From the NCBI GenBank assembly GCA_934217675.1, contig CAKQCV010000021.1, positions 1-36,254 on the forward strand: 36,254 bases of DNA, read 5' to 3'. Origin of the DNA: an uncultured Prevotella sp. Its GTDB lineage: Bacteria > Bacteroidota > Bacteroidia > Bacteroidales > Bacteroidaceae. The number at the start of each line of letters is the position of its first letter. Positions within the stretch are counted from its first letter, which is position 1. The translations under genes were made by a program, and so were the position numbers. The notes beneath the pieces are model-generated. The model was not told the origin of the DNA. It ran no database searches and worked only from the letters and a program-made list of their open reading frames with translations. This document shows positions 14,894 through 22,652 of this stretch, piece after piece.

Positions 14894-17497
14894 TTATTGT
14901 ATACCAAAATCCATTTGTTGTCTGTTCACTTCTTCAAGTGTACGCTGACGTTCCTCGTCTGTCATCTGTTTTTCATTTGAGATTATGTCTTGATTGGTGC
15001 GTACTAACTTTGCTGAAGGCTTATCTGTGTAACATTTAGGTAACTGAGCAGGAATACTCTCTATTGTTAGAGAAGTTTCTGCTGGTGCATAAACACCACC
15101 GAATGCACTACGAGCATGGATTGTTATCTTACCAGGTTTATCCGTTGCTTGAACAAGTACAGGTGCACTGCCCCACTCCACAACACGAGGATTAGCAAGA
15201 ATTGATTCATCTCCGATTATATGTCCTTCGCCCTCAATAGTGAACTGAATATTATCTTTAGCAAGTCGCTTAACATTACCATTATCATCAGTAATCTCTG
15301 CCACGACAACAATGAAGTCACTGCCATCTGCTGTAAGTTTCTTTCCCATTTCATCAGCATACAGGCGAATCTTTGTGCTACGACGTGAAGGCATCTTCTT
15401 CTCAGAACAAACAACCTTACCATCTTTTATTCCTTCAGCAAGTAGACTAACACGTTGCCAATTACGTTGTTTATAACTATATTCGCGGGCTTTCCAAAAA
15501 TTCCAAAAATCCTTGAATACAACAGGAGCACAAGGTTTATCATTAGTTGTGTGAACAACAGGCAGCGTCAACACTTTATCGCCATCAAATTGAGTGAGAC
15601 GAACGCTGTCGCAATTAGAGAATACCACAACGTCATTATCAGAGAACTGGGTCATCTCGTTAGCCACAAAAACCATAGGTTCAGCAGTTCTGTCTTGTGA
15701 ACGGAACATCTCAAAAGCATATTTCTTTTGACGGAAAGCATCATATATACCTCCATAATAAGGGTCTGGATGATAACCACGCTGATGGTCAAATGGATGC
15801 CACTGACAGCCACCTATAAACTGACGTTGATTATGGAACATCTCTCCATAAGTGTCGCATAGGGAAAGAGCTGCCGTTAACATCGGTTTCTCTCCCCAAG
15901 AGCGAGCTGCACGATTCAAACAGTTATGAGCGTACCAGTCGTCAACCATCTCTCCAAATTCACGAGTGAACACACATTTGTCTGAAGGTGTTCCTTCTTT
16001 ACCTATATCATCTGTCCAACCATAAACAACATCATAATTGTTCTTTACACCTGCAGAGTTCATATCTGCCACAGCTACAGGTCTGCCTGGATAAGGAAAC
16101 TCCTCTTTTGTAATCTCAAGAGCTTTTAAAGCGAAGTCCTCAGGATAACGTGTTTCATTGAGGATTGGCTCCCACATCAGCACACTCGTGTGATTACGGT
16201 CACGGCGAATAATCTGTCTTGTATTCTCATGAACAAGTTCACCAAATTTTGGATCTTTGTTCCAGTATTGCCATCCTGGGGTTGGCACAATTATAAAAAG
16301 TCCGAGTTCGTCGCAAGCGTCCATAAAAGCCGGATCCTGTGGATAATGCGCAGCACGTATAATTGTCATACCAGCATCCTTGAGTCGTTTGGCATCACGC
16401 CACTGCTGACTGTTAGGCAGAGCATTTCCTACATAAGCAAAATCCTGGTGGCGATTACCACCAATTAACTGATGATAAGGTTTACCATTGAGCCAAAAAC
16501 CATCTTTACCACAAAATTCTGCATGACGTATTCCCATACGAACAATTCCACCATCAAGGGTCTTGCTGCCAAGAACAACACTTATCTCAACCTTATACAA
16601 ATAAGGATTCTCGGGGCTCCACAGTTGAGGATTCTTTATAGAAGAACTCAATTTGAATACTTGTGAAAGACCTGCTGCAATAGATTTTTTTTGTTTAAGC
16701 GTAGCTACAATTCTTCCGCTCTTGTCTTTTATTTTTGCTATAACTGTTGGTGTGGTAATAGCATTTGACTTATTTTCAACCTCAACATCAACGAATACAT
16801 CAGCCTTCTTTTCCGTGATATTGCCGTAGTGAAGAAATACACCGCCACCAGCAACTTCATTCTGTTCGTTGGCATCTGTAATTGCCAATGTGGACTTACC
16901 AATAAGCCAAACATCACGATACATTCCACCATGGTAACAGAAATCGAGTGCTGCCTGTTTCTTTCCTGGAGGATAGTTCTTGTCATCGCTATTGTCTGCC
17001 TTGACTACAACCAGGCATTTCTCGCCCGCCTTTACACCAAGTTGAGTCAAATTAACGATAATCGGCATATATCCGCCAAGATGTGTCATTACCTTCTTGC
17101 CATTTACAAAGATATCCTGTTTACCCATTATTGCCTCAAAGTAAACTGTAATATCTTTACCTTGCATATCAGAAGGCACTGTGAAGTGTTTCCTATACCA
17201 AACTATTCCTTGATAATTTCTTCCGCCACTTGCCTCAGAAGGTTCAAGGCGAGCGGTATGGGGAGCACATACAATGCCCCACTTGCTATCATCAAAAGCT
17301 ATTGACTCTGCTCCTTTAGCATCACCAAGATGAAAACGCCAACCTTGATTGAAGTTGTAAACAATTCGTCCGCTGTTCTGCATTGGAAAGAAACCTGCTA
17401 CAGAACAAGACATGCTCTCTATGCTTTCAACCGTGGAAGAGTCAGCTGAAAGAGGGATAATTATCAATGATAATAATGCCAAGAATAATTTTTTCAT
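14894..17497 (-). CDS. Secreted GH2 glycoside hydrolase (beta-galactosidase/beta-glucuronidase type)
   Basis: An 867-residue retaining GH2 enzyme. A hydrophobic N-terminus (MKKLFLALLSLIIIPLSA) predicts export to the periplasm. The order is a jelly-roll sugar-binding domain (about 45-205, ending in CYHGGMYRDVWLIG), an Ig-like domain (about 210-325), a TIM barrel (about 330-615) and C-terminal beta domains. The acid/base is Glu448 in MWEPILNET and the nucleophile Glu513 in TREFGE. WEP-x-LNE differs from the W-x-LGNE of classic LacZ and points to a separate GH2 subgroup, so the sugar released is uncertain. It starts 79 bp after the GH78 fusion gene on the same strand with no obvious promoter between, suggesting an operon. 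Confidence 0.9.
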   Translation of the reverse strand: MKKLFLALLSLIIIPLSADSSTVESIESMSCSVAGFFPMQNSGRIVYNFNQGWRFHLGDAKGAESIAFDDSKWGIVCAPHTARLEPSEASGGRNYQGIVWYRKHFTVPSDMQGKDITVYFEAIMGKQDIFVNGKKVMTHLGGYMPIIVNLTQLGVKAGEKCLVVVKADNSDDKNYPPGKKQAALDFCYHGGMYRDVWLIGKSTLAITDANEQNEVAGGGVFLHYGNITEKKADVFVDVEVENKSNAITTPTVIAKIKDKSGRIVATLKQKKSIAAGLSQVFKLSSSIKNPQLWSPENPYLYKVEISVVLGSKTLDGGIVRMGIRHAEFCGKDGFWLNGKPYHQLIGGNRHQDFAYVGNALPNSQQWRDAKRLKDAGMTIIRAAHYPQDPAFMDACDELGLFIIVPTPGWQYWNKDPKFGELVHENTRQIIRRDRNHTSVLMWEPILNETRYPEDFALKALEITKEEFPYPGRPVAVADMNSAGVKNNYDVVYGWTDDIGKEGTPSDKCVFTREFGEMVDDWYAHNCLNRAARSWGEKPMLTAALSLCDTYGEMFHNQRQFIGGCQWHPFDHQRGYHPDPYYGGIYDAFRQKKYAFEMFRSQDRTAEPMVFVANEMTQFSDNDVVVFSNCDSVRLTQFDGDKVLTLPVVHTTNDKPCAPVVFKDFWNFWKAREYSYKQRNWQRVSLLAEGIKDGKVVCSEKKMPSRRSTKIRLYADEMGKKLTADGSDFIVVVAEITDDNGNVKRLAKDNIQFTIEGEGHIIGDESILANPRVVEWGSAPVLVQATDKPGKITIHARSAFGGVYAPAETSLTIESIPAQLPKCYTDKPSAKLVRTNQDIISNEKQMTDEERQRTLEEVNRQQMDFGIQ

Positions 17498-17576
17498 TGT
17501 CTTTCTTTTTTATTATTGTTAATGGAAGAAATTGGGATTATTAGACTTATAACGCTCAAGCCATCCCCCATAATAT

Positions 17577-20500
17577 CTAATCCAAAACGATTTCTACATG
17601 TTTTATTCTCTGTCTGCGCCAGGTATAGACGCAATGAATATGACCATCAGAGGTTTGTATTATCGATGGGTAAGAATACTGGCTGATTGGTGAATTTTCA
17701 AGTGTCATCCAATGCTTCCAGTTCTCACCATCATCACTTATCATCAGCGACAAAGGTGTGCGCAACCCTTTACCATTTTTTATGCCATGAGGTATTGGCT
17801 TTTCATTGCATATCATTACATGCTTACCATTCGACAATGTAACGGCATCCAGTCCACTGTTATTGTTAGGCAAACTGATAAGCTTTAACTTTGACCATGT
17901 TTCTCCATTATCCGAACTGTATGTAATGCCAACATGCTCGCTACGTGTTCTTGCCACGGCAGCAAGTCTTCCATCACCAAGAAAAATAATACTCGGCTGA
18001 ATAGCAAGGTCTTTCAGTTTTTTCTTACCATCCACAATAATGCTGTCTGCTTCTACAAAATCTGTGCGTTTCCAGGTTTTACCCATATCGTCAGAGTATT
18101 CAAAATATAGTCTCCATCCATTGTTCTCAATACTCGTAGGAGCAATTAACCTACTTTTACTCAACACTGGTTTATTCTTCACAGGACCAAGATAATCCTT
18201 TTGCAATGGTTGACGTTTCGACCATGTTTTACCACCATCCTTTGAGCGAACCATCCAACCAGTCCAATCACTCACACTTTTTCCAATCTTGAAGTAAATA
18301 ACCAAATCACCATTAGGTATCTGATAAATTACAGGATTCCAACAAGCCTTGCGTAGAGTGTCGTTGATGACTCCATCGGCAACCATCTGTGGAGCAGTCC
18401 ATGTTTTCGAGCCTTTCAGTTTACGGCTAACCCATATACATACATCAGGATTTCGCTCCTTTGTTCCGCCAAAATAAGTTGCTATAAGATCACCATTTTT
18501 TGTTTCTGCAATTGTAGCAGAGTGACATTCTGGAAAAGAAGTCTTTGTATAAAGGAATTCGTCTGCCACAATACTTTTGTCACGTAATGGCAATTTCTCG
18601 CTGAACGAATATTTACCAGAACCAATCTCTTTTTTCTCACCACTTGGCATACATATAGTAGCAGAAGTATTTGCTGGAATCTCCACATCCCAAATCAAAC
18701 TGCCATTCACTTTTTTCCAACTGCTGAAGATCTTTCCGTATATGCTTTTGTATGAAGTATTAATATCGTCAATCTCATCAACACTAAAATCTGGTTTCAA
18801 TACGATATGCTTATATCCAGGCTTTTTCGGATCACTATTGATACCGCCAAGGTCTTGATAAATCCATGATACAAGGTCGCCCAAAAGCATAACATGGTTT
18901 CCGCTATTCATCTTCGGACTTGCAGTATTACCGTTCCAAAGCTCCCATGTCGTGGTAGCACCATTCTGTGCCATATATCCCCAACTCGGATAAGCCTTGT
19001 TTGTTGCAAGGAGCCAAGCCACATCGCTTCTGCCAATATCTGTCAATCCATGCATAAGCCACTGTACTCCAATAACCCCACAGGAAATACGACCTTTATT
19101 GTCGGTAATGATATTCTTTAGGATATTTTTCTCAACTTCTCCTTTCACATAAGTGTCATCTATCATACCGAAAGCCAAAGGCAACAAATTTGCCGTTACG
19201 GTATTGTTTCCATAGAATGTGCTGTCTGGATAAAGTAATCCACCATAAGCCTCATGAGTGTTTTTGTTAACTGTCAGGAATTTTTTATTAAATGCATCTT
19301 TCACAACAATAGCCTTTTCAGCAAATGCCTTAGCATCATCAGTCTTACCCAAAATATTGGCAAAACGTTCCATTTTCTTGTTCAGATGATAGTAATATGC
19401 TGTTCCTATGAGAGTACCGTCAGTTACACGTTTCGGATCACGACTATGAATCATTTTTATATCCTCTGGTGGAACACACCAATCACCATATTTGTCACGA
19501 GGCATCAGTCCATCTTTTTCATACTGATACGACAAATGCTCCATCCATTTTTTCACGGCTGGATAATACTTGCTTATAGCCGAACGGTCAGCGAATTGGT
19601 CGTATTGCATTTCCATAGAGAAAGGCAGTGCTGCCGGCCATGTCACGTTATCAGAATAATAGTTCCAATATGCAGGTGCCACGTCTGGAATACATCCGTC
19701 TTCACGTTGAGCCTCAACAATATCTCTATCCCATTTATTATAAAGCAAATTGTTGTCGAAAATAAATGATTCGCCAAAACATCCCCTCGTGCGGTCGCCA
19801 AGCCAAGGCTGACGTTCATCACGCTGCGGACAATCTACAGGCATTCCTTTATAATTTGTCAGTATTCCCCATTCAGCATTGTGATAAACTTTGTTGAGAA
19901 TAGTATCCGAACAAGAGAAACTGCCTATTTGTTCCATCTCATCACTCACGACCTCGCCAATAAAATCCTCTTTCTTAGGATTCTTCAATCCCGTAATCTC
20001 TGCATAACGGAATCCGTGATAAACAAATGTAGGAGTCCACCAGCGATTGTTCTCTTTGCCATTTGCCACATAACAATCTGTAGTTAGAGCATTGCGAAGA
20101 TTCTCTCTATACAGTTTTCCGTCCTTGGTCAATGTTTCAGCAAAACGAATTTTAACAGAGTCACCAGAATTTGTATTGTTGATTTTCAATTTCAGCCATC
20201 CAGCTATATTCTGTCCCAAATCAACAATAGCCGTATCGCCATGCATTTTCAAGCTTTTGGAATCTATTACCTTCAGCACCTTCATGTTGGGACTCATCGC
20301 TCCACGCAATGTTCCTGTTGGAATGGCAACACGCTCTGCATTCTCCCATTTTTTATCGTTGAAGCCAACAACAGTCCAATCGCCAAATTCTTTGCGGGCA
20401 TCATATATCTCTCCATCATATTCATTATTGGAGCGGATTGCACCATCGGCATTCAGCTTCCACTTTCCGTCAGTGGATATAATTTTCTGTGTTCCGTCTT

Positions 20501-21317
20501 CAAATTCTACAATAAGGTTTGCACGCAACTTAGGATAACCGAAATTTGTTATTTTATACGGTTTTTTCTTTTGTTGCATCGTATAATAGCGTCCATTGCC
20601 AAGTGCCACACCAATGGCATTGTTTTCTGCAAGCATTGAAGTAACATCAAAAGCATTATAAAGCACTGTCTTCCGGTAGTCTGTCGGTGCAGGAGCAAGA
20701 ACCTGGTCACCTACTTTTTTTCCGTTTATATAAGCCTCATACATACCGAGTCCACTAATATACAGAGTGGCACGCTTCACTTTCTTATCAAGTTTAAATT
20801 CCTTGCGAAGATAGCGGCTTGACAACTGACTGTGTATCTCTTCCTTATCCCAAGGCTTTGCTGCATCAAAACCAATCCACTGTCCGCTCCAATCCGATTC
20901 GTTCAGTAATCCTACATTCCACACCGCAATATCGCTCCAGTCAGATACACCCTGTGTTGTTTCCACCTTAACCCTCCAATAGCAAGGTGTATTGCTACGC
21001 AATTGCTTGCCAGCATATATTATCCATTGCGAATCTTCACTGTTCACCTTTGTATCCCAAAGATCGCCTTCACATTTTTTTGCTTTTTCTATGGTAGAAG
21101 AAACGATGACATGATATGTTGTCTGCATAACATTTCTTTTATCTGTCTCTATCCTCCACCCGATACGTGGTGTAGAAGTGTCTAAACTCATTGGATTGAC
21201 CATCCGTTCTGTTCTCAAGTCTACAACTCGTATTGTGCCAGGACTTTTAGATTTCTTAACTGCAAATCCATCAATAACAAGAAGTGCAGCCATAACGGTT
21301 ATTATTGTTCGCTTCAT
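17577..21317 (-). CDS. GH78 alpha-L-rhamnosidase fused to a BNR/Asp-box beta-propeller domain
   Basis: A 1,246-residue predicted exported protein (signal-like MKRTIITVMAALLVIDGFA). Residues of about 25-905 are a complete GH78 rhamnosidase: N-terminal domains (PRIGWRIETDKRNVMQTTY), then an (alpha/alpha)6 barrel with CPQRDER (likely general acid Glu501) and TTTWELWNG (likely base Glu792). Residues of about 915-1246 form a second domain of the BNR/sialidase-like superfamily with Asp boxes at 1025-1032, 1075-1082, 1134-1141 and a weaker one at 1194-1200. The N-terminal FRIP arginine motif of true GH33 sialidases is not seen, so sialidase activity is doubtful. It is the upstream gene of the pair with the GH2 enzyme. 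The rhamnosidase assignment is firm; the propeller's activity is unknown. Confidence 0.9.
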   Translation of the reverse strand: MKRTIITVMAALLVIDGFAVKKSKSPGTIRVVDLRTERMVNPMSLDTSTPRIGWRIETDKRNVMQTTYHVIVSSTIEKAKKCEGDLWDTKVNSEDSQWIIYAGKQLRSNTPCYWRVKVETTQGVSDWSDIAVWNVGLLNESDWSGQWIGFDAAKPWDKEEIHSQLSSRYLRKEFKLDKKVKRATLYISGLGMYEAYINGKKVGDQVLAPAPTDYRKTVLYNAFDVTSMLAENNAIGVALGNGRYYTMQQKKKPYKITNFGYPKLRANLIVEFEDGTQKIISTDGKWKLNADGAIRSNNEYDGEIYDARKEFGDWTVVGFNDKKWENAERVAIPTGTLRGAMSPNMKVLKVIDSKSLKMHGDTAIVDLGQNIAGWLKLKINNTNSGDSVKIRFAETLTKDGKLYRENLRNALTTDCYVANGKENNRWWTPTFVYHGFRYAEITGLKNPKKEDFIGEVVSDEMEQIGSFSCSDTILNKVYHNAEWGILTNYKGMPVDCPQRDERQPWLGDRTRGCFGESFIFDNNLLYNKWDRDIVEAQREDGCIPDVAPAYWNYYSDNVTWPAALPFSMEMQYDQFADRSAISKYYPAVKKWMEHLSYQYEKDGLMPRDKYGDWCVPPEDIKMIHSRDPKRVTDGTLIGTAYYYHLNKKMERFANILGKTDDAKAFAEKAIVVKDAFNKKFLTVNKNTHEAYGGLLYPDSTFYGNNTVTANLLPLAFGMIDDTYVKGEVEKNILKNIITDNKGRISCGVIGVQWLMHGLTDIGRSDVAWLLATNKAYPSWGYMAQNGATTTWELWNGNTASPKMNSGNHVMLLGDLVSWIYQDLGGINSDPKKPGYKHIVLKPDFSVDEIDDINTSYKSIYGKIFSSWKKVNGSLIWDVEIPANTSATICMPSGEKKEIGSGKYSFSEKLPLRDKSIVADEFLYTKTSFPECHSATIAETKNGDLIATYFGGTKERNPDVCIWVSRKLKGSKTWTAPQMVADGVINDTLRKACWNPVIYQIPNGDLVIYFKIGKSVSDWTGWMVRSKDGGKTWSKRQPLQKDYLGPVKNKPVLSKSRLIAPTSIENNGWRLYFEYSDDMGKTWKRTDFVEADSIIVDGKKKLKDLAIQPSIIFLGDGRLAAVARTRSEHVGITYSSDNGETWSKLKLISLPNNNSGLDAVTLSNGKHVMICNEKPIPHGIKNGKGLRTPLSLMISDDGENWKHWMTLENSPISQYSYPSIIQTSDGHIHCVYTWRRQRIKHVEIVLD

Positions 21318-21516
21318 TTTTCTATTTATACATACATTATATATATTATGACGATATTACATTATATATGTACCCTTTTTGAACAGCTGACGACTATCAG
21401 TAAAAAAATACGATGAGCATCATAAAGCCACATACATTAAGAAATTAATAAATCATAAAGTTTATACAAAAAGAAAATATTTCTTTCTTTTATTTATCTT
21501 TTTGACACAAAAGTAT

Positions 21517-21524
21517 TATCTTTG
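21517..21524 (+). promoter_or_regulatory. Likely -7 promoter element of asnA
   Basis: TATCTTTG lies 25 bp before the ATG at 21550. No TTTG is found at the usual 19-21 bp upstream. An oppositely oriented match (CAAAAGTA, 21508-21515) sits right beside it and could serve the divergent GH78 gene, but it too lacks a -33 partner. Confidence 0.4.
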
Positions 21525-21549
21525 CAGCCACTTAAAAAAAATGCACATA

Positions 21550-22587
21550 ATGAGTAAACTTATCAAACCTAAAGAATATAAAGCTCTGCTTGATATGAAG
21601 CAGACAGAACATGGAATAAAAACGATCAAGGAATTCTTTCAGATGAATCTTTCTACAGAATTACGTCTAAGAAGGGTTACAGCACCACTTTTTGTTATGA
21701 AAGGACTGGGAATAAACGACGACCTTAATGGTGTGGAACGTCCTGTAAGTTTTCCTATAAAAGACCTTGGCGATGCGACAGCAGAAGTAGTACACTCGCT
21801 TGCAAAATGGAAAAGACTTACACTTGCAGAGTATAAAGTAGAGCCTGGATATGGTGTATATGCCGATATGAATGCAATCAGAGCTGACGAAGAAATGGAT
21901 AACTTGCATTCGCTATATGTTGACCAATGGGATTGGGAAATGGTAATGAAAGAAGGACAGCGCAATCTTGGTTTTCTGAAAGATATAGTAAAACGTATAT
22001 ATTCAGCAATACTAAGAACAGAATATCTTGTATGCGAAACTTTTCCACAAATAAAACCTTTTCTACCTGAAGATATACAGTTCATACATAGCGAAGACTT
22101 ACTTGCCATGTATCCCGACAAGACATCAAAGGAACGTGAAGATCTTATCTGTAAAAAATACGGAGCTGTATTCATCATTGGAATTGGTGGAGAGCTTGCC
22201 AACGGAAAGCCTCATGACGGACGTTCACCTGACTATGACGATTGGACAACAGAAACCACTTCCGGACACAAAGGACTCAATGGAGACATTCTTATTTGGT
22301 ATCCTGTTCTGAACCGTTCTGTTGAGTTATCATCAATGGGCATACGAGTTGACAAAAGTGCATTGCTTAAACAACTTGAAATCTCCGGAAAAACGGAAAG
22401 AGAAAAATTGTATTTTCATAAAAAGCTACTTGCAGGAGAATTGCCGGAAAGTATAGGTGGAGGCATAGGACAAAGCAGATTATGCATGGTGCTTCTGCAC
22501 AAAGCACATGTTGGAGAAATACAAGCAAGCATCTGGCCTGAAGACATGAGAACAGAATGCAAAAAATTAGGAATGCCACTAATATAA
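21550..22587 (+). CDS. asnA: Aspartate--ammonia ligase (asparagine synthetase A)
   Basis: A 345-residue cytoplasmic enzyme making asparagine from aspartate, ammonia and ATP, related to class II aminoacyl-tRNA synthetases. Family signatures are EVVHSLAKWKR (79-89), LHSLYVDQWDWE (119-130) and the C-terminal GGGIGQSRLCMVLLHKAHVGEIQ (from 303). Length matches the family. The start MSKLIKPKEY at 21550 is chosen because homologues begin there; ATG at 21541 would add only three residues, and a TTG at 21502 lies before the predicted transcription start. It is divergent from the GH78 gene and not linked to it in function. Confidence 0.96.
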   Translation: MSKLIKPKEYKALLDMKQTEHGIKTIKEFFQMNLSTELRLRRVTAPLFVMKGLGINDDLNGVERPVSFPIKDLGDATAEVVHSLAKWKRLTLAEYKVEPGYGVYADMNAIRADEEMDNLHSLYVDQWDWEMVMKEGQRNLGFLKDIVKRIYSAILRTEYLVCETFPQIKPFLPEDIQFIHSEDLLAMYPDKTSKEREDLICKKYGAVFIIGIGGELANGKPHDGRSPDYDDWTTETTSGHKGLNGDILIWYPVLNRSVELSSMGIRVDKSALLKQLEISGKTEREKLYFHKKLLAGELPESIGGGIGQSRLCMVLLHKAHVGEIQASIWPEDMRTECKKLGMPLI

Positions 22588-22596
22588 CAGGAAATA

Positions 22597-22626
22597 TGCC
22601 GGAACAGATTCTTGTTTGTTCCGGCA
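22597..22626. terminator. Hairpin terminator between asnA and the kinase gene
   Basis: A 10-bp perfect stem (TGCCGGAACA at 22597-22606 with 22617-22626) has a 10-nt loop and is followed by a T-rich tract (22628-22648). It lies between convergent genes; the plus-strand direction fits an intrinsic terminator better. Confidence 0.75.
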
Positions 22627-22652
22627 CATTTTCTGTTTTATCATTTTTACAA

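Noticed and set aside
17577..18600. Propeller domain of the fusion as a functional GH33 sialidase
   Set aside because: Asp boxes are present but the FRIP arginine motif is not visible, so only superfamily membership can be claimed.
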